This document shows, one piece after another, positions 9,179 through 16,094 of a DNA stretch of 64,000 nucleotides (position 1 is the stretch's first letter; every line of letters starts with the position of its first letter). Origin of the DNA: Paenibacillus xerothermodurans (GTDB lineage Bacteria; Bacillota; Bacilli; Paenibacillales; NBRC-103111); NCBI RefSeq assembly GCF_002220865.2, contig NZ_NHRJ02000002.1, positions 515,892 through 579,891 on the forward strand. Direction: 5' to 3'. Position numbers and translations under genes: made by a program. A model generated the notes under the pieces. That model made no database searches, was not told the origin of the DNA, and saw nothing but the letters and a program-made list of their open reading frames with translations.

Positions 9179-10549
9179 TCAGCCGTCTACGGCCGTTTGG
9201 TCGATCTGCTGCTCCAGCTCCCGCAGACGTTCCACTTTCTCTTCTGTGCCCGTCTCGGTGTTAATGTAGATCCGGTACATGCCTCCGTTAATTCGGCCGG
9301 TAAACTCGTGGCACAGCACCTCTTCATCCACATCGTTCCGGATCAAAGCTACTTGCTCACGCTGCACCTGAAAATTGCTGTTCAGCACTTTGCGTGCATC
9401 CGCCACGTTGATCGCGGGTTCTTTGAATTGGCGATCCTTATGCTCGAACACGTAATCGTTCGCCTGCAGCCCGAGCACTTCACCATTGTCCATAGCCACG
9501 CGTACCGCCATTTTTTCCAGGTAGTTAATGACATCATTGTTGCGGGTGGCAAAAGTAATGTTCACGGCATTGCCATATTCATCGTAGCTAATTGCCGTCA
9601 TGTTTTTGTAACCGTGAGTATCTAAAAATTCAGCGGCTTTGTCCCTCGCCTGCCTCAGATCGAGCTGCCGGTTGCCCACGCCCCTGTCGGCGGAAAACCA
9701 TAGCAGCTGTCCACCTTTGCTGCTGTAATCCATCTGAGCGCCGTCCGGCGCATTGGCTTTAGGAGCTGTCACAGTGTACACTCGGTAATCGGTGTCGGCT
9801 CCACTTTCAACTACCTGAATCTGCGCGGGGTCCTGGATGCCCAAGAATTGAGCGGATTTTTGCCGTACTTCTTCCGGTGTCACGTCTTTGCCGGACAGCG
9901 AGCTCATATTCCGTGTCTGGTATGCGTTTAGCAGCGACGGGCTCCATCTGACGTCCGCATATTCCGCCACTTTTTTGTCGACTGTCTGAAAGCCGTCGAT
10001 GATGGTATTGTCGAGAGGCTCCCTGTGCGTGGCGAGAGCGGTCTCTACATCCATCCAGCGCAAATTGTTTTGCAGCACCTTGGCCTGCATATCCCTTAAA
10101 TCCGCAGAAATCTCAGCGGAATGCTTATATAAAGCATTCAGTGTGCCCAGCTCATCCTGCGTCAACGGCTGCTTGCCTAAGTCACGCATTGCCGCACGAT
10201 AAGCGAAATTAGCCGTGTTCGCCAAAAATTCCTCGGTCCGGTGAAAGGGCATCAGCGATAGCGGCAGCTGGTTCACTTCGTTCTGCGCCTCACTCGTTAT
10301 GCGCCATGCGTTGGTCAGACCTTTGCGATAGCTCGAGTGGGAGTCGGTATTCAGCGCCAACGTGTTGCCCAGTTCAGTATGCAGCTTATCCACATGAAAT
10401 GACAGATCATGAAAAGCCCGCTGATAGGCTGTTTCAGCCTTCACCAATATGGAGTTTTTGTCTCTGTGTTCCATGTATCCCCACACGCCGGTACCAAACA
10501 ACGCTATCAGCAGAATGGGGAACGCTATGGCGCTCATTCTCTTGTACAT
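9179..10549 (-). CDS. ypeB: germination protein YpeB
   Basis: YpeB is a forespore-expressed protein anchored in the inner membrane that stabilises and helps localise the cortex-lytic enzyme SleB. The 456-residue sequence has one N-terminal membrane helix (about residues 6-23), a helical domain with the family segment SEAQNEVNQLPLSLMPFHRTEEFL, and C-terminal PepSY-like repeats (DLRQARDKAAEFLDTHGYKNM, NVADARKVLNSNFQVQ). The start is ATG 10549 (MYKRMSAIAF), with GGGAG eleven bases upstream; an ATG at 10570 has no ribosome site. In B. subtilis sleB lies immediately upstream in the same operon. Here sleB is absent from that position. Confidence 0.93.
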   Translation of the reverse strand: MYKRMSAIAFPILLIALFGTGVWGYMEHRDKNSILVKAETAYQRAFHDLSFHVDKLHTELGNTLALNTDSHSSYRKGLTNAWRITSEAQNEVNQLPLSLMPFHRTEEFLANTANFAYRAAMRDLGKQPLTQDELGTLNALYKHSAEISADLRDMQAKVLQNNLRWMDVETALATHREPLDNTIIDGFQTVDKKVAEYADVRWSPSLLNAYQTRNMSSLSGKDVTPEEVRQKSAQFLGIQDPAQIQVVESGADTDYRVYTVTAPKANAPDGAQMDYSSKGGQLLWFSADRGVGNRQLDLRQARDKAAEFLDTHGYKNMTAISYDEYGNAVNITFATRNNDVINYLEKMAVRVAMDNGEVLGLQANDYVFEHKDRQFKEPAINVADARKVLNSNFQVQREQVALIRNDVDEEVLCHEFTGRINGGMYRIYINTETGTEEKVERLRELEQQIDQTAVDG

Positions 10550-10618
10550 ACTCGTCAGATCTCCCTTCATCAGCCAAACTTGGTTCTAGCTTTTGCTGGA
10601 GCCGGAGATCTTATGCAT

Positions 10619-10643
10619 ACAAAAAGAAGCCCGTCACGGCTTC
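10619..10643 (-). terminator. terminator after the 52-residue putative zinc-ribbon gene
   Basis: Stem GAAGCC / GGCTTC (10626-10631 with 10638-10643), followed on the minus strand by TTTTTG, directly after the stop at 10647. Confidence 0.75.
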
Positions 10644-10646
10644 TCC

Positions 10647-10805
10647 TCATACGTTGGGTTCGATATCAAAGTCGGTCTCGTTACTGCAAATACATTGCCT
10701 GAAGCCGGTATCTATCCTGCCCTTGTCTCTTTTCGCTTTTAACACAAAGCGTTCACCGCACTGCTTACAGCGTATGGTGACCTTGAATCGCGCATTCTCT
10801 GCCAT
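10647..10805 (-). CDS. hypothetical 52-residue protein, putative zinc-ribbon
   Basis: A short gene reads MAENARFKVTIRCKQCGERF, then a basic linker KAKRDKGRID, then FRQCICSNETDFDIEPNV. It has two cysteine pairs (CKQC and CIC), about 22 residues apart, the pattern of a small zinc ribbon. The ATG at 10805 follows GGAGG with a five-base spacing and a terminator follows the stop, so it looks like a self-contained transcription unit or the end of the prsW transcript. I do not recognise a named family. Codon use and signals look genuine. Confidence 0.7.
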   Translation of the reverse strand: MAENARFKVTIRCKQCGERFVLKAKRDKGRIDTGFRQCICSNETDFDIEPNV

Positions 10806-10853
10806 TAGTACCTCCCGGTGAGTGAAAAGTACTAACCAGTATAGACAACTCTG

Positions 10854-11546
10854 TTACGTTTTAACCTGTTCCTCGCCTTGAATGACGCGCAAAGGAGATT
10901 TCGCGTTAGCCCGGTTTACCTTCCAAATGCTGCGCATCCATAAAACAGCCATAAGCGGAAGAGCACACCACAGCCAGTAGGTCTCCGCCGTTAACAACAA
11001 ATAATCATAAGCGCCATGCCAAAAAATCGGGAGAGCTAAAGAATATAGCAAATATCGCTTTTTATGCACACGATCGAATTTGGCCTTTCCCAGATGGTAT
11101 CCCATGATCACCCCGAACAATGCGTGTCCGGAGACAGGCAGCAGGGCTCGGTATAACAGCGATGTGATGGAGGAGGCGTTGAGGAATGCGTAAATCACGT
11201 TCTCCAGAGTGGCAAAACCCAGCGACACCGCCACCGCATACACTATGCCGTCATAAGGTTCGTCGAAGGAAGCGTGCTGGTAAATCACGACATAGACTAA
11301 AAACCATTTGAGAAACTCTTCCAAACCGGCCGAGATAATGAATGAAAAGACAAACGGATCCTCTCCCAGCCCGTGCACAAAGGCACGCTGCAGCACCATC
11401 ACGGGAAATACCAATAATATTCCAAAAATAAACATCTTCACCACGAGATGAATCGGTTCCGTGTCGTAACGGTCCTTTAGATAAAAGTAAGCCAACAGAG
11501 CGACACCTGGCGCTACCGCCGCCGTCAACACTGACAACAAGCTCAA
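10854..11546 (-). CDS. prsW: PrsW family intramembrane metalloprotease
   Basis: PrsW-type proteases cut anti-sigma factors (RsiW in B. subtilis) in response to envelope stress. The 230-residue protein is largely hydrophobic, with the catalytic EEFLKW (EExxK) around residue 83-88, a SLGFATLENVIYAF helix, HALFGVIMGYHLGK and a final HGAYDYLLL motif. The start is a TTG at 11546 (MSLLSVLTAAVAPG) preceded by GGAGGTGA at seven bases. Longer in-frame starts upstream lack a ribosome site. Gene order ypeB-prsW-mecB resembles B. subtilis. No rsiW or sigW is present nearby, so its substrate here is unknown. Confidence 0.85.
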   Translation of the reverse strand: MSLLSVLTAAVAPGVALLAYFYLKDRYDTEPIHLVVKMFIFGILLVFPVMVLQRAFVHGLGEDPFVFSFIISAGLEEFLKWFLVYVVIYQHASFDEPYDGIVYAVAVSLGFATLENVIYAFLNASSITSLLYRALLPVSGHALFGVIMGYHLGKAKFDRVHKKRYLLYSLALPIFWHGAYDYLLLTAETYWLWCALPLMAVLWMRSIWKVNRANAKSPLRVIQGEEQVKT

Positions 11547-11737
11547 CGTGTCACCTCCATTCTGTTTGGGTTTGCTCGGGGCAAAATGCCATATGGTCAA
11601 CATTATAGCCATTTTACCATCTGTTCGCCATCCTCATCTGCGGCGCCGTGACCGTTTGTGGTACACTGGGGCCCGTTCTAAGCGTATTCAACCACCTAGA
11701 GCGCGCGACCGGGTCTGTGGGTGCTTCGATGAGCAGC

Positions 11738-11778
11738 AAAAAAAGCATTCACAAAAACAACGCTGTTTTTGAGAATGC
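11738..11778 (-). terminator. terminator after the mecA/mecB-like gene
   Basis: Long stem (GCATTC with an A-rich arm pairing to GAATGC, 11745-11778) followed on the minus strand by TTTTTTTGC, about 35 bases past the stop. Confidence 0.8.
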
Positions 11779-11811
11779 TCTGAACGTTCGAGATTGAAGT
11801 ATTGATGCGAA

Positions 11812-12411
11812 CTATTTGAAATGCGTACAAAGCACCTGTACCGCATCGGCTGCAATAACCGTCTTGCCATATTCCTCAAGTATAGACCGAGTCACGGAAG
11901 CAGCATCACCAAACTCGGACAGCACGGCGATGATAGCCTGGTACCGGCTTTCATCCATCTCCGCAGCATCCATTTGGAAAAACCACTTATCCTTATACGA
12001 GAACAACATGCCGCCATCTGTCACCAGTGGCAGAAGCACTTTCGCCATGCGCAGCAGATCTTCAAAATCATGGAAGACATACGAAATCTGGTCGGTCTGT
12101 TCGAGTGTGACCTCCAGTTCATACATTTCCTCGACGTCCTCGTCGTAGGAGCTGGAGTGGTGGAAATCGATGTTGCCGCGAGTCACAATGACGACCATTC
12201 CTTGAGCGGGAAGCGCCAGGACTTCAACGGCCAGTGGTCCGGAGGGGTCAAAGCCTAATTCTGTGTAAGCTTGATCCATCATATCGCTGAAAAGCTCATG
12301 AACCTTCGGAATCTCTCTCCACATGTCATCCTTTTGAATGCCTCGCTCCGTCAAGTCATCGAATGTGAGGAAAATCCGTATTTTGTCTTGACTTAAACGC
12401 TCCATTTTCAT
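11812..12411 (-). CDS. mecA: ClpC adaptor protein MecA/MecB family
   Basis: This 199-residue protein is an adaptor of the MecA family, which delivers targets to the ClpCP protease and assembles ClpC. The N-terminal target-binding part (MKMERLSQDKIRIFLTFDDLTERGI, residues 1-25) and the C-terminal ClpC-binding domain (YVFHDFEDLLRMAKVL near 105, KWFFQMD near 140, LEEYGKTVIAADAVQVLCTHF at the end) are both clear, joined by an acidic linker. ATG 12411 lies eight bases after GGAGG. Location next to prsW matches ypbH (mecB) of B. subtilis, so it may be the MecB rather than the MecA orthologue. Confidence 0.88.
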   Translation of the reverse strand: MKMERLSQDKIRIFLTFDDLTERGIQKDDMWREIPKVHELFSDMMDQAYTELGFDPSGPLAVEVLALPAQGMVVIVTRGNIDFHHSSSYDEDVEEMYELEVTLEQTDQISYVFHDFEDLLRMAKVLLPLVTDGGMLFSYKDKWFFQMDAAEMDESRYQAIIAVLSEFGDAASVTRSILEEYGKTVIAADAVQVLCTHFK

Positions 12412-12547
12412 ACAGGATTCCTCCCTTGCCGTCACGTTAATAACAGCTTATGAAGTAAGGTTAAAAAGGTGAGTAAGCTTAACAGCTTGTATTTAATTTA
12501 TATGATTATTATATCACATCATAACAATAAATCTATCGCACAATCAA

Positions 12548-12592
12548 AAAAAGGCCGACATAAGCAAGTTTCTGCCCATATCCAGCCTTTTA
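12548..12592 (-). terminator. probable terminator after the 123-residue gene
   Basis: AAAGGC pairs with GCCTTT across a loop of about 30 bases, then TTTTTTT on the minus strand. The stem is short and interrupted, so strength is uncertain. Confidence 0.5.
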
Positions 12593-12608
12593 TTCGTTTA
12601 AGTACCAA

Positions 12609-12980
12609 TTAATGCGGCTGAAGAATTTCCTGAACCTCCTTTTTCTGGTTGTTTTTCGCGAGAATCTCACCCACGGTAACTTTTAGTTCAGGATTTTCTC
12701 TTACTATGTCTTCCACTCTTTCCAGGCTCGCACCCTTCTGGTTCTTCTTGCCGGTTGTCGCAATATTGTCGGTGGCCGCTGCCGAGCTGCCAGCTGTCAT
12801 GGTTTGGTTGTTGTTACCCATTGTGTCAGCGATGTTATTCTGCGCTTTGTTCATCATCCCGCCCAACGATTGATTGTTGCTGCTCATCATCTCCAGTATC
12901 ATGGACCTGTTCTTGTTATTCAAATAAATCACGGCCGCGGCACCTAACAATCCGCCAAACAAAAAAGCTCCTAATCTCAT
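12609..12980 (-). CDS. hypothetical protein with N-terminal membrane helix
   Basis: A 123-residue protein begins with a glycine-rich hydrophobic segment (MRLGAFLFGGLLGAAAVIYL) that should anchor it in the membrane. An Asn/Met/Gln-rich middle (residues 25-75) and a charged C-terminal helix (LERVEDIVRENPELKVTVGEILAKNNQKKEV) follow. The start is ATG 12980, seven bases after GGAGG. The layout resembles YtxH-like stress proteins but I cannot confirm the family. It is transcribed divergently from the decayed deacetylase gene. Confidence 0.65.
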   Translation of the reverse strand: MRLGAFLFGGLLGAAAVIYLNNKNRSMILEMMSSNNQSLGGMMNKAQNNIADTMGNNNQTMTAGSSAAATDNIATTGKKNQKGASLERVEDIVRENPELKVTVGEILAKNNQKKEVQEILQPH

Positions 12981-13076
12981 GCTGATACCTCCATCCGTTT
13001 TTGGTTTCGTGATATTTTTTGCTAGGAAAGTACCGAACATACATGATAATATTAGGAAACATTACAGCGTGGGAGC

Positions 13077-13956
13077 TTGAAAATATTGAATCTTAACAAA
13101 AAATGGGCGTTAGCGCTCACCTCTTGCACATTCATGGCTTTATCAGCTTGTTCCGCGCCGTCGGCGTCTCCAACAACGGCGCCAACCGAACAGACCATGG
13201 CGTCTAAGAACGGCACAGGCGCACAAGCTCAAACGCAGACTCCGCCGCCGCCTCAGCCTGTGCCGACACAAGAGCCGCAGCCGGATCAGCGAGATTTTCC
13301 CGAGACCGTGCGTAAGCTGTATAAAATAAGTCCCGAAAACTACGCGTCGTGCCGATTGACACCACGGCGACCAATAATACAGTGGTCCTCCTGACGTTCG
13401 ATGATGCGCCAAGAAGCAAAGAGGTACTGGAATCGCTGTTGAAAACATTGGACGAGCACGAGGCTAAAGCGATCTTCTTCGTCAATGGTTATCTGGTACA
13501 GCGAAACCCCGATTTGCTCAAGCTTATAGTGGATCGCGGACACGCGATAGGTAATCATTGTTGGGACCATATCGATCTGAAAAAAAGTGGGCAGGAAGAA
13601 GCTGGAGCAGCAGGTCGGCGATGTACAAAAGATCGTGCATGACAGCACCGGCAAGGCACCTCGATTTTTCCGCCCTCCATTCGGTTCCGGCATGATGAAT
13701 TGGAAAGCGGTGGTCAAAGAAGCGAACATGCTTTACATGACTTGGTCCAACGGCTCGCTCGACTGGGAAATGACAGATAAAAAAAATGACCCCGCAAAGG
13801 TGGTCGCCAATGTATTGCAGCAGCTGCGGCCTGGCAGCAATATTCTATTGCACGAGCTGCCGTGGACTGCTGAGGCTTTAGATTCACTGCTCACACAGTT
13901 GAAAAAAGCAGTACGGGTTTGTAGATCCCGCAACGATAGATGTTAAGTTGCAATAA
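13077..13956 (+). pseudogene. polysaccharide deacetylase lipoprotein gene, three frameshifts
   Basis: The product would be a NodB-type peptidoglycan or polysaccharide deacetylase. It starts with a lipoprotein signal (lipobox LSAC) and a Pro/Gln/Thr-rich linker. The catalytic domain carries TFDDA near 13397, the GNHCWDH metal motif near 13552, FRPPFGSG near 13670 and LLHE near 13850. The frame is lost near 13345, restored by a second shift at an A7 run near 13578 (A6 would keep frame), and lost again near 13905, where another frame continues GFVDPATIDVKLQ to TAA at 13956. The first frame stops at 13394. As sequenced, no functional enzyme is made. Confidence 0.85.
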
Positions 13957-13974
13957 CCCCTGAATAATACATCT

Positions 13975-14190
13975 TTATGATGCCATACTCACTGATTGCC
14001 AACCCCACACCAGCAAGCCTGTGACCAACATAATGAACAGCCACAACAGGGATCGGTAAAACATACGAAGCCACGTTTCCTTCTCTGTCGGGTGTACCGC
14101 TCTGCGCGGGGGCAGGAAGGTGTCGTCCTTCTCATCGGGCGCCGCTTCTTTTTGGTTGTGCTCGTTTACAGCACGTGTCCTGTCATTCAT
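13975..14190 (-). CDS. hypothetical 71-residue single-pass membrane protein
   Basis: This small protein has a charged N-terminal half (MNDRTRAVNEHNQKEAAPDEKDD) and one hydrophobic helix near residues 46-66 (LLWLFIMLVTGLLVWGW). Its ATG overlaps the stop of the CPBP protease gene in an ATGA arrangement, with GGAGAGAGG upstream, so the pair is translationally coupled. The topology suggests an accessory or substrate of the membrane protease, but that is inference from coupling alone. No family is recognised. Confidence 0.65.
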   Translation of the reverse strand: MNDRTRAVNEHNQKEAAPDEKDDTFLPPRRAVHPTEKETWLRMFYRSLLWLFIMLVTGLLVWGWQSVSMAS

Positions 14191-14783
14191 TGTTCCTCTC
14201 TCCTGTAACGAATAATGCAGCCCATAATAAAGTCAATCAAGAAATGTGCCGCGATCGGCGTCCACAGTGTGCCGGTGTGAACAGCAATCCACCCCAGCCC
14301 ATAGCTGATGCTAAAGACGAGCCCCGTCATCAACCAATGCTGAAGATAACGTATATGAATCGCCGCAAATAGTATACTCGTCCAATATGGTCCAAGAAAT
14401 GGCTGAATGGCGCCGCGAAACAACCACTCTTCGCACACTGCCACAATGAATGATAGGACTGCGATATGCCATAACGGGCGGTTTCTAAAAATTTTTTCAT
14501 TGACTCCGCCGTCGTCCGTTACCTCAGGAGGCACCCAACGCGAAATCAACAAATCCACGATCAGCACCGCACCGGCGAAGCCGACGCCCCAAATCACAAT
14601 CAGCCAGCCGGGCTCAAACGATAAAAGCTGCCGCAAAGACGGCCTCTGCAACAGCATGATGCAGCTGCCAAGAATAAAAACAATCAACTGAGTGATATAT
14701 AAGTTAAGCAGAAGATAGCGCTCATCGATGTCGGCTATGTCCAGTTTTCGAAATTTGAGCGATTTGAAATTAAATTTTTTCAT
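14187..14783 (-). CDS. CPBP family intramembrane glutamic endopeptidase
   Basis: A 198-residue polytopic protein of the CPBP (Abi/CAAX protease) family. The three motifs are present in order: EEWLFRG (EExxxR) in the middle, FAAIH (FxxxH), and HFLID (HxxxD/N) near the C-terminus, the catalytic and metal- or water-coordinating residues of the family. The start is ATG 14783 (MKKFNFKSLK), eight bases after AAAGGA. B. subtilis has a CPBP protease (ypbD) in the same neighbourhood. Substrate unknown; roles in the family range from protein processing to bacteriocin immunity. Confidence 0.85.
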   Translation of the reverse strand: MKKFNFKSLKFRKLDIADIDERYLLLNLYITQLIVFILGSCIMLLQRPSLRQLLSFEPGWLIVIWGVGFAGAVLIVDLLISRWVPPEVTDDGGVNEKIFRNRPLWHIAVLSFIVAVCEEWLFRGAIQPFLGPYWTSILFAAIHIRYLQHWLMTGLVFSISYGLGWIAVHTGTLWTPIAAHFLIDFIMGCIIRYRREEQ

Positions 14784-14864
14784 CAAATTATTCCTTTTTT
14801 TCGACAAAATCACCTATACTGAAAAATAGAAAAATATAACAATGAGGCGTCTAATTAGTTATGA

Positions 14865-15134
14865 ACAACCGGCTATCCCGATCAGATTGCTTTCTTTGGC
14901 CTCAGAATGGGACAGGAACGTGCTGCCGCGCACTAAGAAGAGCTTCTGTTCAACCAACATGAGCAAGCCAGCGGCTCTTCCGCGTATCATCAGCAGCATT
15001 CGCTATCTTATATCATACCATTGATCAGCCCTACATGGAATTTTACAAATGAAGCCGGTCATCCGCAGTTGAAACAGGCGGATGTAAATCAGCCGCTGAC
15101 CACGGCCGAGTGGAGTGCGCTAAGCCTTAAGTGA
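14865..15134 (+). pseudogene. unidentified gene remnant, one in-frame stop
   Basis: On the plus strand a frame reads GYPDQIAFFGLRMGQERAAA, then a TAA at 14934, then 65 open codons (EELLFNQHEQASGS... ending LTTAEWSALSLK) to a TGA at 15132. Composition and flow across the stop look protein-like, so this may be the 3' part of a decayed gene. No start codon with a ribosome site is seen. I do not recognise the family. Confidence 0.35.
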
Positions 15135-15208
15135 AAAATGATTATATCAGCAATGTGATGGCTGCTAATAAGCTGTATAAGCCTTTCACTCCTGCTTGCT
15201 TCGCCAGG

Positions 15209-15535
15209 TTAGTCGTACTGGAAGCCAAGCAGCATCGCTACCGCCGCCATCCCACCGTTCACATTGATCACGTTATTAAAGCCTTGTTCGCGCAAAAAGT
15301 AACACACATGGGTGCTTCGTACGCCATGAGCGCATACAATGTACAGATCCCTGTCTTTAGGCAGCTCTTCCAGCCGAGTGGGAATGGACTGCATTGGAAT
15401 CAATTGTGCCTCGTTCAGGTGATAGTAATCCCATTCCACAGGCTCGCGTACGTCAATAATCGCCGAGTGCTCGAGCTCGTTGTTGTTTAATTTTTCGACA
15501 AAATCTTCCGGGGAAATGGCCTGCATACGCTCCAT
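15209..15535 (-). CDS. rhodanese-like domain protein
   Basis: A 108-residue single-domain rhodanese. It has the N-terminal IDVREPVEWDYYHLNEAQLIPM segment, the active-site loop VCAHGVRS with its catalytic Cys, and the C-terminal GFNNVINVNGGMAAV helix. Such proteins usually carry sulfur as a Cys-persulfide. The substrate is not predictable. ATG 15535 is used, with GAGGAG ten bases upstream; an in-frame GTG six codons earlier is less likely. It is monocistronic and divergent from the serA leader. Confidence 0.88.
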   Translation of the reverse strand: MERMQAISPEDFVEKLNNNELEHSAIIDVREPVEWDYYHLNEAQLIPMQSIPTRLEELPKDRDLYIVCAHGVRSTHVCYFLREQGFNNVINVNGGMAAVAMLLGFQYD

Positions 15536-15757
15536 TCGTAATCCGCTCCTCACGATTATGATCGCCTGACGATTTCATAGATAGAACAATAACGAAAAAT
15601 TCACAATTGATCAAGGGAAAACCATTGCATTCCGGCCGCTAGTGCCATAAAATATGCTACGTGCACAGCAGGGAGCTGTACAGTGCTGACAGGCTTCTTC
15701 ATGTATTGACAGAGGTTGGAGCTCATGTTACGCTTATGAAAAATTTCATTTTGAAAC

Positions 15758-16051
15758 AAAACATTGACGGAGACAGTGAGAACGGGTAACGCGCAGAGAG
15801 CCGATGGAAGGTGCGAATCGGACGTTATGTTTTGCACGGAGCACTCCAGAGTTGTTGCGTTGAATGGCGGATCTGCTGCATTGCGGAGTCAACTGCCGGT
15901 AGGCGCAGCCGGGTAGAAACCGTTACATTTCCGGGTCTTCGGGACCCATAAGGCTGCTGGTGCGAGCTTGCAGCGAATTAGGGTGGCACCACGAGATTAA
16001 CTCTTCGTCCCTTGCATACGGTTAACGTATGGGGATGAGGAGTTTTTTTAT
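15758..16051 (+). promoter_or_regulatory. T-box riboswitch (tRNA-Ser sensing) upstream of serA
   Basis: The leader contains the Stem I signature GCGCAGAGAGCC near 15791, a candidate specifier codon AGC (serine) at 15840-15842, and the T-box sequence AGGGTGGCACCACGAG at 15980-15995. The antiterminator bulge reads TGGC, whose last base would pair with discriminator G, as in tRNA-Ser. A terminator follows at 15999-16049. Uncharged tRNA-Ser should favour readthrough into serA, the first enzyme of serine synthesis. Confidence 0.9.
15999..16050 (+). terminator. T-box attenuator terminator
   Basis: A long imperfect stem (AACTCTTCGTCCCTTGCATACG with its complement at 16026-16044) and TTTTTTT form the transcription-off state of the serA leader. 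The 5' arm overlaps the end of the antiterminator region. Confidence 0.85.
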
Positions 16052-16094
16052 TTGCTTTCTGTGCGATATTATTCGAAATTGGAGGAAGAGACAA

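Noticed and set aside
15601-15837. 78-residue minus-strand frame upstream of serA
   Set aside because: It lies antisense to the serA T-box leader and has no ribosome site or family resemblance.
16029-16094. N-terminal extension of SerA
   Set aside because: The 22 extra codons run through the attenuator terminator; the ribosome site points to ATG 16095.
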